Assembly (NCBI GenBank): GCA_021785655.1
Contig: JAJYET010000014.1
Coordinates: 1 to 51,620 of the forward strand
Length of the DNA: 51,620 nt
Reading direction: 5' to 3'
Source of the DNA: a bacterium
GTDB taxonomy: Bacteria; Chloroflexota; Dormibacteria; Aeolococcales; Bog-877
Shown here piece after piece: positions 16,420 to 24,991 of the stretch. How positions within the stretch are numbered: the stretch's first letter is position 1; every line of letters begins with the position of its first letter. The position numbers and the translations under genes are program-made. Under the pieces are notes generated by a model. The model was not told the origin of the DNA. It worked only from the letters and a program-made list of their open reading frames with translations, and did no database searches.

Positions 16420-16938
16420 CTAGTTGAGGCAGCTCACCCGGCGGCCCGGTGCCAGGAAATGTCCGTTCGGCTCGGCGTTGCTCCCCACGATGTCCACCAC
16501 CCGGCCGGAGCGGGCGTCCAGTGCCACGAGGAAGAAGACCACCCGACCGCTGTTCTGGAAGCACGGGGCGCCCCTGGGTCCGCCCGACACCGTCCTCAGC
16601 CCCCAGGGCGGGACCGCGTCGAACACCCAGCACGGGTCGCAGGTCAATTGCAGGGACAAGTCCGTGTACGAGAGGAGGGCGGCTCGGTTCAGGGCCCACC
16701 CCGCGCCGAGCTGGAGCACCGCCTCCGCCTGGGCGGCGGTGAAGCGGTCCAGCCTAGGCTCCGGTCCAGAGGGCGGCCCCAAGTGAATGCTGGCAGCCGC
16801 GAGCTGGCGTTGGGTCAGGCTCAGGACGGTCGGCGGCCCCGGCTTCGAGATCGTGAGGTAGAGGCCCAGCGCGCCGGCGGCCAGAACCAGGCCGGGCACC
16901 ATCTTCCAGAGCGCGCCGCTCGGCCAGGTGGCGCTCAC
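16420..16938 (-). CDS. Hypothetical protein with N-terminal membrane anchor
   Basis: 172-aa protein I do not recognise. Residues about 12-30 (MVPGLVLAAGALGLYLTI) form a single transmembrane or signal-anchor helix, and the rest would face outside. The outer part contains three or four cysteines (CDPCW, APCFQ, VSCLN) that could form disulfides, and a helix-rich segment LTQRQLAAASIHL. ATG at 16938; codon use looks like that of the neighbours. It lies between the minimal metalloprotease and a 270-bp non-coding stretch, with the same orientation as the protease gene, so the two may be co-transcribed. Confidence 0.6.
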   Translation of the reverse strand: MSATWPSGALWKMVPGLVLAAGALGLYLTISKPGPPTVLSLTQRQLAAASIHLGPPSGPEPRLDRFTAAQAEAVLQLGAGWALNRAALLSYTDLSLQLTCDPCWVFDAVPPWGLRTVSGGPRGAPCFQNSGRVVFFLVALDARSGRVVDIVGSNAEPNGHFLAPGRRVSCLN

Positions 16939-17209
16939 GGCATCAGCTCCGCGACCTGCGGTGGCTGTCCGGGGTCCCCCATGACCCCGCAGATTCTACC
17001 CCTGCACTGGCGACGAGGCGGGCTTTGGAGGCGACCATGGACCGGCACCATCGCCGGCCCGAGGGGAGATCGGGGGTGGCTGTGGCTGCCAGCGTGGGAA
17101 GGCCATGATGACCTGACGCAGGGCGAGCGGAGCGCGTCGCGGCGTGGAATCGCCTCGAGCGCGCTTCCCGTTACCCGGCCGGGCCGGAGGCGCCCGGGCC
17201 TGGTTTAGT

Positions 17210-18088
17210 TCAGGCGGATCTTTCCCTCAGCCCCAGCTGGCGGGCCAGCTCTTCCAGCGCCTCCAGGTGGCCATCCACCCCTCCGAGGCCGGCTCCCATC
17301 GTGTTGACCGACACGTGGCTCGCTCCGGCCCGCTCCCACGACCCCACCTGGTCGACCAGCTTGTCCAACTCGCCGGGGCGCAATGACACCCTCCCCTCCA
17401 TACTCAGGCTATTGGGGTCGCGCCCGGCGCTCTCCGCCCCGGCCGCGACTTCTGCCCGCGCCTCATCCAATCTGGGGCCGGGCGGCACCTGCGGGAACCA
17501 GCCGTCCCCCATCCGTCCCGCCCTTCTCAGGGCGGGGGAAGTCTGCGCCCCGAACCAGATGGGGATGGGCCGCTGCAGCGGGGCCGGGGCCAGCCCCGCA
17601 CCGGTGACCCGCTCGAAACGGCCCCGGTGGGTGACCGCCCCGCCGGTCCACAGTTCTCGAAGCAGGGGGACCTGCTCCTCGAGCATCGCCCCGCGGGCAC
17701 GGAACGGCTTGCCCAGCGCCTCGTACTCGACGGCGTTCCAGCCCAGGCCGACCCCCAACCGGAGGTGGCCGCCGCAGAGGAGGTCCACCTCCGCCGCCTG
17801 CTTGGCAACCAGGGCCGTCTGCCGCTGGGGCAGGATGATGATCCCGGTCACCAGCTCCAAAGTGCAGATGGCCGACAGGTAGCCGAACAGCACCATCGGC
17901 TCGTGGAAGGTGGTGCGAATGTCGTACGGGCCGCTCCAACCCTGGTGGACCGTGGGGTCCGCCCCCAGAACGTGGTCGTAGGCGAGGAGGTGCTGGAACC
18001 CGAGCCGCTCTACGCCAGTCGCGTAGGCGCGGATGTCCGCAGCCTGGGAGCCGATCTCAGTCTGCGGGAAGACCACCCCTATTCGCAT
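17210..18088 (-). CDS. Luciferase-like oxidoreductase, F420-type family
   Basis: 292-aa LLM-class protein starting MRIGVVFPQTEIG, as in the probable F420-dependent oxidoreductase family. Supporting motifs are LLAYDHVLG near residue 42, ELVTGIIILPQRQTALVAKQ, the GVGLGWNAVEYEALG loop near residue 125 and IWFGAQTSPALRRAGRMGDGW near residue 190. The ATG at 18088 is preferred; the open frame upstream runs into the divergent MscL gene and is not coding. It is a single gene, transcribed away from mscL. The substrate is unknown. It is not closely similar by eye to the luciferase-like protein at 4902, so it is not a recent duplicate. Confidence 0.85.
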   Translation of the reverse strand: MRIGVVFPQTEIGSQAADIRAYATGVERLGFQHLLAYDHVLGADPTVHQGWSGPYDIRTTFHEPMVLFGYLSAICTLELVTGIIILPQRQTALVAKQAAEVDLLCGGHLRLGVGLGWNAVEYEALGKPFRARGAMLEEQVPLLRELWTGGAVTHRGRFERVTGAGLAPAPLQRPIPIWFGAQTSPALRRAGRMGDGWFPQVPPGPRLDEARAEVAAGAESAGRDPNSLSMEGRVSLRPGELDKLVDQVGSWERAGASHVSVNTMGAGLGGVDGHLEALEELARQLGLRERSA

Positions 18089-18181
18089 GCCAACCTGTCT
18101 ACCACACCCGCCCTTGTACTCGCTGGGGATGGCCTGGGCTAGACTCCCGCAGAGCGTCCGCCGACAAAGGGGAGAGATGAG

Positions 18182-18583
18182 TTGCGTGGCTTCAAGAACT
18201 TCCTGCTCCGGGGCAATCTGGTCGATCTCGCCATCGGCTTCGTCATCGGCGCGGCCTTCACCGCCCTCATCCAGGCCCTGGTCAAGGGCCTGATCACGCC
18301 GCTGCTGGCCGCCCTGGCCGGGCAACCCGACTTCTCGGCGCTGTACTTCACCCTGAACCACTCGCGGTTTCTGTACGGGACGGTGGTCAACGCCCTGCTC
18401 AGCTTCGTGCTGGTGGCGGCTGTGCTGTACTTCCTAGTGGTACTGCCGTTCGAGTCGCTGCTGGCTCGGCTCCGCCCGGCGTCCGTGGCCGCCACCAAGA
18501 CCTGCCCCGAGTGCCTCAGCTCCATTCCGCTGGAAGCTCGGCGCTGCGCCTATTGCACCAGCACACAGGCCAGCCCGAGCTGA
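18182..18583 (+). CDS. mscL: Large-conductance mechanosensitive channel MscL with C-terminal zinc ribbon
   Basis: 133-aa protein. The first 95 residues are MscL: MRGFKNFLLRGNLVDLAIGF, then the pore helix, DFSALYF loop and second transmembrane helix (about residues 62-86). It opens under membrane tension to release solutes during osmotic down-shock. The C-terminus has CPEC...CAYC, a four-Cys zinc ribbon in place of the usual helical bundle; MscL with such a tail is known in high-GC groups. The start is TTG at 18182 with GGGGAG about 8 bp upstream; the nearby ATG is out of frame. It is divergent from the luciferase-like gene. Confidence 0.87.
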   Translation: MRGFKNFLLRGNLVDLAIGFVIGAAFTALIQALVKGLITPLLAALAGQPDFSALYFTLNHSRFLYGTVVNALLSFVLVAAVLYFLVVLPFESLLARLRPASVAATKTCPECLSSIPLEARRCAYCTSTQASPS

Positions 18584-19104
18584 GGCCCTCCGTGTCGAAG
18601 TGGCCCGAGGCAGGGGCTCGGCCTGAACGGCTGAGTTCACAGAGGGCGGGGCGAGAGGACCGTTCATGGTCGCCACCCCCGTCGCGATGGACCCAGCTGG
18701 ACAGCTGGGTACCGAGGTTCCCCGAGCGGGGCCGGATGCGGCACCACAGGCCGCAGCACGAGCTGTGGATCCTGCAGGACTACGGAACTTCGAGCAGGTC
18801 CGGCAAGGGCACGCTGTGGCCCCTAGAGGCAGGACAGCTCAAGGACCACCGAGTCGCGGCGGAGGCGAGAGCGGGGTGCGACTGCCGGACCGGCCCAGGG
18901 GCAGGCGCCCGGAGGGAGATCCCCGGGGCTCCGGCCACCTTCTGGACCGGACCGGAGACACCATGGGAGCTACGGGCCGTGAGCGACCGGACTCGACCCT
19001 CCCGGGGGTCCCTCCCAGCGGGGCCCAGCCACCCCAGCCCTCAGCCCGGCGGTTCCCGGCTCCTGATCAGCGCTGCGGCCGCCGGCACCACTCCCGGGTA
19101 GCGT
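18584..19104. other. 521-bp stretch with no recognised gene
   Basis: Several open frames cross this stretch on both strands, but none has a convincing start with a ribosome-binding site or a recognisable motif. I see no tRNA, riboswitch or strong hairpin with a T-tract. It separates mscL from the convergent DUF2180-like gene. Confidence 0.4.
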
Positions 19105-19302
19105 TCAGCCCTCCACCGGCCACTGCGCGTGGCAACGCGGGCAGAGGATCACGAAGTGGGACCGCCCTCCCCCTGCCATGCCGGTGGGCTCAGTGATCCG
19201 CCGTTGCTCGGCATGCTCCAAGCAGACCCCGGCTCCGCAGTCTTGGCAGATGGCCACCGCCACCCGATCGAGCCCCTGCTTGCTGTCGTCCATGCAGTTC
19301 AT
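19105..19302 (-). CDS. Small zinc-binding protein, DUF2180-like
   Basis: 65-aa protein beginning MNCMDDSKQGLDRVAVAICQ and carrying CQDCGAGVCLEH and CPRC. The Cys/His pattern resembles DUF2180 proteins, a treble-clef or ribbon type of unknown function. The ATG at 19302 is preferred over an upstream in-frame start because AGGAGG lies 7-8 bp before it. It stands alone between the MFS gene (same strand, 127 bp away) and a non-coding stretch. A role as a small metal-binding adaptor is possible, but nothing in the sequence shows more than zinc binding. Confidence 0.68.
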   Translation of the reverse strand: MNCMDDSKQGLDRVAVAICQDCGAGVCLEHAEQRRITEPTGMAGGGRSHFVILCPRCHAQWPVEG

Positions 19303-19429
19303 TACGCGTCCTCCTAGTTCCCTGTCCAGAGCTGGTATCACGACCACGGTGTGCGGCTACCTTCGCCGAGGGTCCGGGCGGCACTCGGCGGAGCCCGCAG
19401 ATGGACGCCGGACTGGGATGACACGGCCT

Positions 19430-20797
19430 TCAGCTCCGCGGGGTTTCGAGACGGGCCACGTTCTGCCCATAGACCCACTCGGGGTGGTCCTTCCAGGCGG
19501 GAGGGCGGCTGCGGTGACCGGGATCCGTCTCCCTCATCGCAATGAGCACCAGCAGCCCCGACGCACCCATGAGCGCCACGATGCTCCAGAAGGCGGCCGA
19601 GAGCCCGAAGATGGCGGCCACCCCACCCAGCACCACAGGGCCTATCGCGTAGCCGCCGTCGCGCCACAGCCGGTAGACGCCGAGCGCGCCACCGCGCCAG
19701 GCGGGGTCGGCTACGTCGCCCACCGAGGCGATGAGATTGGGATACACCAGCGCCATCCCCACCCCCATCGCCGCGGCGGCCACCATCCAGGGTCCCAGTC
19801 CAGAGACGAGCTGGGTCAGCAGCACCCCCGCCCCGACCGTGAAGATCCCCGAGGCGATCGGCAGCCGCCGCCCGATCCTGTCGGCCAGGGCTCCGGTCGC
19901 GACCTGGCCCACTCCCCAGACCCAAGCGTAGACCCCGACCAGGAGCCCCACCTGGAGAAGGTCGAGACCGCGCTGGAGGAAGAACAGGGGAAAGAAGCCG
20001 ATGACCAAGCTGTCGGCGAACTTGTTGAGGAATCCGCCCCAGCAGACGGCGACCATGGTGCGATCCCGCCAGCTCATGTAGGCGGCCAGCCGCCTGAGCC
20101 CGGGTGCGGGCGGCGGATTCGCAGGCGGCCCGCCGGGCTCTACCCGGGAAGCCCCCGCGGGGGGCCGCCCGGTCTCAGCCCTGGCGAAATGCAAGGTCTC
20201 CCGGGTGGGCCAGATGGTGAGGGCGGCGCCCAGGCCGACGATCGCCAGCGCGAAGAGGTAGGGCACAGGACGAAGACCGAGACCGGCGACCAGGCTGCCG
20301 GCCACGAACCCTCCAACCCCGACCCCTATGTACCCCGTGGCCTCGTTTACCCCGACCGCCAGGCCGCGGTTGACGGGACCGACCAGGTCGATCATGGCTG
20401 TGACCGACATGGTCCAGGTGAGTGCCTGATTGACGCCGAGGAAGAGGTTGGCGACCAGGACCCACACCCAGCTCTGGGCAAAGATGATCAAGAGGGCATA
20501 GGGGACGGCAAAGCCCCAGCCGGCCAGCAGGAGAAGTCGCCGCCCGCGGCGATCCGAGAGGTGGCCAGCAACCAGGTTCATGGTGGCCTTGACGATCCCG
20601 AAGGCGGAGATGAAGGATACGGTGTAGAGGACCGAGGTGATGCCGAAGGCATGCTCTGCCAGAGGCGGGAGCGCCACCCTCTCCACCCCGATGGTGGCAC
20701 CGACCAGCAGGGTCAGGACAGCGAGAATCGAGAACTGGAACCAGTTGCGGCGCAGACCCAACTCCGGAACACCCGTCAGGGGGATGGGGGCACTCAT
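19430..20797 (-). CDS. Major facilitator superfamily transporter
   Basis: 455-aa integral membrane protein with about 12 hydrophobic helices in two halves joined by a long Pro/Gly-rich cytoplasmic loop (about residues 210-240). MFS loop motifs appear as GHLSDRRGRR after helix 2 and GALADRIGRR in the second half. It could export or import a small molecule. It is encoded 49 bp downstream of an ArsR-rhodanese regulator on the same strand, so the two may form an operon; that would suggest a role in export of a toxic or sulfur-related compound. The substrate cannot be read from the sequence. Confidence 0.85.
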   Translation of the reverse strand: MSAPIPLTGVPELGLRRNWFQFSILAVLTLLVGATIGVERVALPPLAEHAFGITSVLYTVSFISAFGIVKATMNLVAGHLSDRRGRRLLLLAGWGFAVPYALLIIFAQSWVWVLVANLFLGVNQALTWTMSVTAMIDLVGPVNRGLAVGVNEATGYIGVGVGGFVAGSLVAGLGLRPVPYLFALAIVGLGAALTIWPTRETLHFARAETGRPPAGASRVEPGGPPANPPPAPGLRRLAAYMSWRDRTMVAVCWGGFLNKFADSLVIGFFPLFFLQRGLDLLQVGLLVGVYAWVWGVGQVATGALADRIGRRLPIASGIFTVGAGVLLTQLVSGLGPWMVAAAAMGVGMALVYPNLIASVGDVADPAWRGGALGVYRLWRDGGYAIGPVVLGGVAAIFGLSAAFWSIVALMGASGLLVLIAMRETDPGHRSRPPAWKDHPEWVYGQNVARLETPRS

Positions 20798-20846
20798 CTA
20801 CCGCCGGCCCTCCCCCGCCGGCACTCCACCGGTCGACCCGCGGACT

Positions 20847-21512
20847 TCATGCCGCCCCGACTTCGACCGAGCCTCCGTCCAACAACCACTCGGGGTACCC
20901 CAGCTCCAGGCGTGAGGCCCTGAGTCCGGCGGCGCGCAGCCGGCGGACCGCCTGGTTGGCAAAGGCGCAGTAGGGACCCCGGCAGTAGGCCAGGATCTCC
21001 CGGCCCGGTGGGAGTTCGGGCATCCGCTCCTCCAGCTCGTCGAGCGGGATTGAGATGGCTCCCCCGATGTGGCCCGCAACGTACTCCGAGCGGGGTCTCA
21101 CGTCTAGGAGCAGGACGTCACCGGCCGCCACGCGCCGCCGGGCCTCGGCCTGCCCCACCGGCTGCATACGCTCCCCTTCGTCGAATTCCTGGTCGACGAC
21201 CATGGCCACCTCGGGCAACTCCGCGGCGGCCACATCGCGGAGCAGGATCCAGAGGCGCATGACCCTGGAATCGGCCAGCCGGTATCGCACCTGGACCCCC
21301 TGCCGACGTCGCCTGACCAAATGCGCCTGGTGCAGGACCTGGAGATGCTGCGAGGCGTTGGCGACGGACAGCCGGACTTCCCTGGCTAGCTCTTCAACCC
21401 CCCGCTCACCCTGGGAGAGGACATCCAGCATCTCGAGCCGGTGCCCGTTCCCCAGCGCTTGGCCGACCCGCGCCAGCTCCTCATATAGGTGGTCCTTAAA
21501 TTCTCCATTCAT
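20847..21512 (-). CDS. ArsR-family regulator fused to a rhodanese domain (copy 1)
   Basis: 221-aa fusion. Residues about 10-95 are an ArsR winged helix (RLEMLDVLSQGERGVEELA, then NASQHLQVLHQAHLVRRRR); residues about 115-215 are a rhodanese domain with DVRPRSEYVAGHI and the active loop CRGPYC, catalytic Cys177. Such fusions are thought to sense or process reactive sulfur or oxyanions. A metal-binding CxC motif of ArsR type is not seen in the HTH part, so a sulfane-sulfur or redox signal through the rhodanese Cys is likelier. ATG at 21512, no strong ribosome-binding site. It may control the MFS gene 49 bp downstream. Confidence 0.88.
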   Translation of the reverse strand: MNGEFKDHLYEELARVGQALGNGHRLEMLDVLSQGERGVEELAREVRLSVANASQHLQVLHQAHLVRRRRQGVQVRYRLADSRVMRLWILLRDVAAAELPEVAMVVDQEFDEGERMQPVGQAEARRRVAAGDVLLLDVRPRSEYVAGHIGGAISIPLDELEERMPELPPGREILAYCRGPYCAFANQAVRRLRAAGLRASRLELGYPEWLLDGGSVEVGAA

Positions 21513-21743
21513 CGCTTGAAGAGCATATCATGAACTGTGGCTTGGTCGCCGGCGCTCTGTGGCGCGGGGCGTGAACTCCGCCGCCCCGATCCCGTGGGTT
21601 GGTCGCAGCTGGAGCCGAGCCCGATGGCGGAGAGCGGAACGAACTGGGCCCTGATCCCGGCCGCTGCCAGCGGCCGATTTCAGCTGGGTCAGATCACCAC
21701 TGTCTGGGTAGGGGCCCCCGGCACGGCACCGTGTGGTCCGGCG

Positions 21744-22958
21744 TCACCAGCCCACCGCGGTGGGGAGCCGGCGGCCGCGTTGCGCGCTCCAAAGGTAGGC
21801 ACGCTCGAAGGCCAGCTTGGCGAGCCGCCATCGGCGGCCCTCAGACACCCTCGGGATCCGGTTGCGCGGGGGCCGCACCGGGTCGACGGCCATGTAGATA
21901 CCGCGGTCCCCCATGTCCATCACGCAGCGCGCCGAGAGCGGGGCGCTGGACGCCTCCCTGCCCTCCAGGCGGGCCGCGATGTCGCAGGCCGCCATCACCG
22001 CCATCTGCTCTGTCATGTGCCCGGTCTTGGGGAAGTTCACCGCCACCTCGGTCTCGTCCGCGGGGGGCAGGGCCACCGCCACCCCCACCGCGTAGACCCC
22101 GTCCAGTGCCGCCTGCCGGAAGTGGGCATCGACCGGCACGAACCCCTTGGCGTTGGCCAAGCCGGGAGTGGCGGCGACCACCGGGACCCCGGCCAGCGGG
22201 GGGATGACGATAGACAGCACCGAGGGCAGCGGAGCGCCGGCGCCGACCTCCACCGCGTCATCGGAGATCTTGGTGATGGCGGCCGACGTCCGGTAGGCGA
22301 TGTCGCGCTCCTCGAAGGCGCCTTCGAGGAGCTGGCGGATGCGCCCGGCCCCGCCCATTCCCATGTGGCCGAGGAAGGGCTCGGGAGTGACGAAACTCAG
22401 CGGGACCAGGTGGCGGAGCCGGCGCCGGCGCAGCAGGTGGTCGAGCTCGAACGCCAGCTCGTAGGCGGGGCCGAGGCAGCTGGCGCCCGGGGCGGCGCCG
22501 ATCACGACCGGGCCGGGCCGGACCAGCAGGGTGCGGATGGCGCCCGCCAGCTCCTCGGCCTCAGCCGGCGACATCGGCGAGTGGCCGGGCCCGTCACCCG
22601 GCCCGAGGCCGGGGACAGCCTCGTTCGCGCTGCGGTGCCCAGTCGCCACCACCAGGAAGTCGTACGGGTGCTCAACGCCGTCCGTGGCGACCACCTTGCG
22701 CGCCGGATCGATGGCGGTGACCGCGGCGGGCACGAAGCTGATCCCCTGGGACTTCAGTGGACCAGCCAGGTCGAAGGAGATCCTGTCCAGGCTGCGCTCC
22801 CCGGTGGCCACCCAGGTGAGGGAGGGTACGAAGGTGAACCGCCGATCCCTGGCGATGAGGGTGATCTCGGCTCGCTCCGGGGAGAGCCGACGGCGCAGCT
22901 CCGAGGCCACGGTTAGACCCCCGAAGGAACCTCCGATCACCACCACCCTCACCGCCAC
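21744..22958 (-). CDS. FAD/NAD(P)-dependent oxidoreductase, sulfide:quinone reductase-like
   Basis: 404-aa two-dinucleotide-binding-domain flavoprotein. The N-terminal FAD motif is VVVIGGSFGGLTVASEL, a second glycine-rich segment lies near residue 150 (VVIGAAPGASC), and the C-terminal FAD contact reads KGFVPVDAHFRQ...GVYAVGVAVALPP. The order, length and KTGHMTEQMA segment near residue 320 resemble sulfide:quinone oxidoreductases and flavocytochrome-c sulfide dehydrogenase relatives. The candidate Cys in APGASCLG could serve the redox site; a second conserved Cys is not clear, so sulfide as substrate is unproven. It follows the DsrE gene by 22 bp and is probably in one operon with it and the ArsR-rhodanese gene. 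Confidence 0.8.
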   Translation of the reverse strand: MAVRVVVIGGSFGGLTVASELRRRLSPERAEITLIARDRRFTFVPSLTWVATGERSLDRISFDLAGPLKSQGISFVPAAVTAIDPARKVVATDGVEHPYDFLVVATGHRSANEAVPGLGPGDGPGHSPMSPAEAEELAGAIRTLLVRPGPVVIGAAPGASCLGPAYELAFELDHLLRRRRLRHLVPLSFVTPEPFLGHMGMGGAGRIRQLLEGAFEERDIAYRTSAAITKISDDAVEVGAGAPLPSVLSIVIPPLAGVPVVAATPGLANAKGFVPVDAHFRQAALDGVYAVGVAVALPPADETEVAVNFPKTGHMTEQMAVMAACDIAARLEGREASSAPLSARCVMDMGDRGIYMAVDPVRPPRNRIPRVSEGRRWRLAKLAFERAYLWSAQRGRRLPTAVGW

Positions 22959-22980
22959 AACAACGCCTCCCCCGCCACCT

Positions 22981-23334
22981 TCAAAAGCTCAGGATCCGCT
23001 CGGCCCAGAGTGTCCAGTCGGCGGCCTGCTCGAGGGAGCCCCGCAACGCCCCCTCGACCAGCGACTGGTCCGCCACCCCCCGAGCGTCCATGCAGGTGCC
23101 GCAGCAGCTGACCTCGCCTCCGTGGCGGAGCACGGACAGGACCATGCGGTCGAGATGGTAGTAACCGTCCGGGACCTTCTGATTGGACACCGCGCACCCC
23201 ACCGCGTCCCCGAAGAGGAAGACCCGCACCTCGACCCCCTCTCTCCGGACCAGCGCCCCCGCCATCCGGAGCCCGTTCCACGACCTCTCGGTGCCGTAGG
23301 GCGGGTCATTGAGGACCACCAGCACCCGGGTCAC
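22981..23334 (-). CDS. DsrE-family protein
   Basis: 117-aa protein of the DsrE/DsrF-like fold: VLVVLNDPPYGTERSWNGLRMA at the N-terminus, FLFGDAVGCA, and SCCGTCMDARG carrying the likely sulfur-binding cysteines. DsrE-type proteins bind and relay sulfane sulfur in the cytoplasm. The GTG at 23334 overlaps the stop of the upstream ArsR-rhodanese gene (GTGA), so the start is well supported. The context of a rhodanese regulator upstream and an SQR-like flavoprotein downstream fits a sulfur-transfer role. The three cysteines near residues 85-90 are where such proteins normally carry persulfide. Confidence 0.85.
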   Translation of the reverse strand: MTRVLVVLNDPPYGTERSWNGLRMAGALVRREGVEVRVFLFGDAVGCAVSNQKVPDGYYHLDRMVLSVLRHGGEVSCCGTCMDARGVADQSLVEGALRGSLEQAADWTLWAERILSF

Positions 23335-24032
23335 GCAGCGGTCTCCAGCCCGGTGGAGACCGGGAGTCCGGCCAGGCGCCACTCCGGGAAGCCGTCCTCC
23401 AGCCTCCAGGCGCGCAGGCCGCGCGCCTGGCAGGCCCGCACTGCCTGGGGCGCCAGGACGCAATAGGGCCCCCGGCAGTAGGCGACGATCTCCGGCGCAT
23501 CTGGCAGACCGTCCAGGAAGGCTTCCAGTTCCGTGAGGGGCACCGACCTGGCACCTGGGATGTGCCCTGCCGAGTACTCGTCCAGAGGGCGAACATCCAC
23601 TAGGACGACGGTGCCCGCCCGCAGGCGGGCCTGCAGCTCGTCCCGGCCCACCGGCTCATCCCCGTCCCCGGCCTGGAAGTAGCCCGCGATCAGCCGGGCC
23701 GCTTCGGGCAGCCGGTGGCGGGCCAGTTGCCGGAGAGCGGACAGGAAGCCCACCACCTCCTCGTCCGCCACCCGGTAGAACACCTGCCTTCCGTCCCGCC
23801 TGGCCGCCACCAGGCCGGCAAGGCGCAGCTCCCGGAGCTGCGAGGAGGCGTTCTTCACGTTCACCTGGGCCGCCGCGGCCAGCGCCTCCACACCGCGCTC
23901 GCCCTGACAGAGCATCTCGAGGAGGGCGATCCGGACTGGATTCGCCAGCGCCATGGCCAGGCGCGCGAACTGGACCCGCAGGGCGCGCTCGACCTCTTCT
24001 GGCGCCGGGCTGTCTCGGAGGCTGGAGAGCAC
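23331..24032 (-). CDS. ArsR-family regulator fused to a rhodanese domain (copy 2)
   Basis: About 233-aa paralogue of the protein at 20847: an ArsR winged helix (LANPVRIALLEMLCQGERGVEALA, then NASSQLRELRLAGLV) followed by a rhodanese domain with DVRPLDEYSAGHI and the same CRGPYC active loop. The start is unsure; I take the GTG at 24032, which directly precedes the conserved part. A TGATAATCT -10-like box lies about 10 bp upstream, fitting a leaderless transcript. It heads an operon with DsrE and the SQR-like flavoprotein, which it probably controls in response to reactive sulfur. Confidence 0.83.
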   Translation of the reverse strand: MLSSLRDSPAPEEVERALRVQFARLAMALANPVRIALLEMLCQGERGVEALAAAAQVNVKNASSQLRELRLAGLVAARRDGRQVFYRVADEEVVGFLSALRQLARHRLPEAARLIAGYFQAGDGDEPVGRDELQARLRAGTVVLVDVRPLDEYSAGHIPGARSVPLTELEAFLDGLPDAPEIVAYCRGPYCVLAPQAVRACQARGLRAWRLEDGFPEWRLAGLPVSTGLETAA

Positions 24033-24117
24033 GATCTGTAGATTATCAGGGAATCGCGGCGGCGGCGTCCCCGGCGCAGAGGAAGGGGTCGAGCCGGCCG
24101 TGGCCCGGCCGCCACCC

Positions 24118-24399
24118 TCACAGAGAGTCGGCCACGCCCCCGGGCTCCGTACCCAGCAGCACCTCCAGGCGCCGCTCGAATTCCTCACGACCGATGGCCC
24201 CGCTGGCGTAGCGCTCCTGCAGGATGGCCAGCGGATCCTCCCGGCTGTCTCCCGGACGGGCAGGCCGATCGGGGCCGACCCGGGGGCTGCGTCCTCGCCC
24301 CAGGCTCCACGCAATGAAGCCCAGCACCGCGAGCACCATCAGCAGCGGGATCACCATCATCACCAGCCAGGGCCCTGCCCAACCCGCTCCCATCATCAC
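24118..24399 (-). CDS. Small membrane protein with SHOCT domain
   Basis: Up to 93 aa. An N-terminal transmembrane helix (about residues 10-33, MVIPLLMVLAVLGFIAWSL) is followed by a charged linker and a C-terminal SHOCT motif, DPLAILQERYASGAIGREEFERRL. SHOCT is a short domain found at protein ends, thought to mediate oligomerisation or binding; its biochemical role is unknown. The first codons are GTG ATG ATG, so the exact start may be 24399, 24396 or 24393. It lies upstream of, and in the same direction as, the ArsR-rhodanese operon, but with its own 85-bp gap. Confidence 0.72.
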   Translation of the reverse strand: MMMGAGWAGPWLVMMVIPLLMVLAVLGFIAWSLGRGRSPRVGPDRPARPGDSREDPLAILQERYASGAIGREEFERRLEVLLGTEPGGVADSL

Positions 24400-24889
24400 C
24401 CCCTCAGCCCTCCTGGACCTAACGGGTCAGGATCCATCATCAACCCCCCAGCCGACCTCCAGCCGGCAGTGTCGCGCACCTGGCCCAACTGCCCCAGAGT
24501 GCTGGCAGATTCCTGCTCCGATTCACTCCCGCGCTCCCAGAGGGTGATCCGCCCCCGGCTCCTCCGCCCCTGGTTCGCCCCCCCATTGGCTCCTCCCCGT
24601 GCCATCGCGGCGGCATCCCAGCCCGCCGGATCGTTCACGGTGCTCCCCGTTTCCATCGTAGCGCGCCAGGAATCTGGCCACCCTCGGTTGGTCGTCGCGC
24701 CAGGAGTCAGCCCAGCGCGCGAGCGATGCTGAGCCCTCGACCCTGAGCTCGTAGCTCCGCTCGAGTGGCCCTCGAAGGTCCTGGCGCCAGTTCGAGTTGA
24801 CCAGTCCCGGGCCGCCGTTCACCGGCGTTCGCGCGGGTGAGATTTCAGATCAGCCCTGGGCGCCCTCCAGCCTCTCGATGGTCCCGTGT
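24400..24889. other. Left flank of the integrated element, no recognised gene
   Basis: About 490 bp between the SHOCT gene and the left repeat. A 99-codon open frame on the minus strand (24523-24822) has no motif or strong start signal that I recognise. The segment 24811-24860 aligns without gaps, at the same 12,050-bp offset as the terminal repeats, with 36861-36910 inside the right end of the element (about 36 of 50 bases equal by my count). Confidence 0.4.
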
Positions 24890-24981
24890 AGACGCTCTTG
24901 CTGATCTGGAACAGCTTGATTGGAGCGGGAGACGGGTCTCGAACCCGCGACCTTCTGCTTGGGAAGCAGACGCTCTACCAA
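24890..24981. repeat. Left direct repeat (attL) with the 3' part of tRNA-Gly
   Basis: 92 bp equal to 36940-37031 except one base (24908 G versus 36958 C). It contains the last 61 nt of the tRNA-Gly gene on the minus strand, including the encoded CCA and the anticodon arm, but lacks the 5' part, so no tRNA can be made here. The uninterrupted identity is 73 bp (24909-24981). Target-site duplications of this kind mark integration by a tyrosine integrase at a tRNA 3' end. Confidence 0.9.
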
Positions 24982-24991
24982 TGAGGCCGAC

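Noticed and set aside
18511-19101. 196-codon open frame downstream of mscL
   Set aside because: It begins inside mscL in another frame, has no ribosome-binding site and shows no recognisable protein pattern.
24523-24822. 99-codon frame left of attL as a remnant integrase
   Set aside because: I compared it by eye with the start of the element integrase and saw no similarity.
24921-24981. A second functional tRNA-Gly gene at the left repeat
   Set aside because: The first 15 nt of the gene (5' acceptor strand and start of the D-arm) are missing, so no cloverleaf can form.
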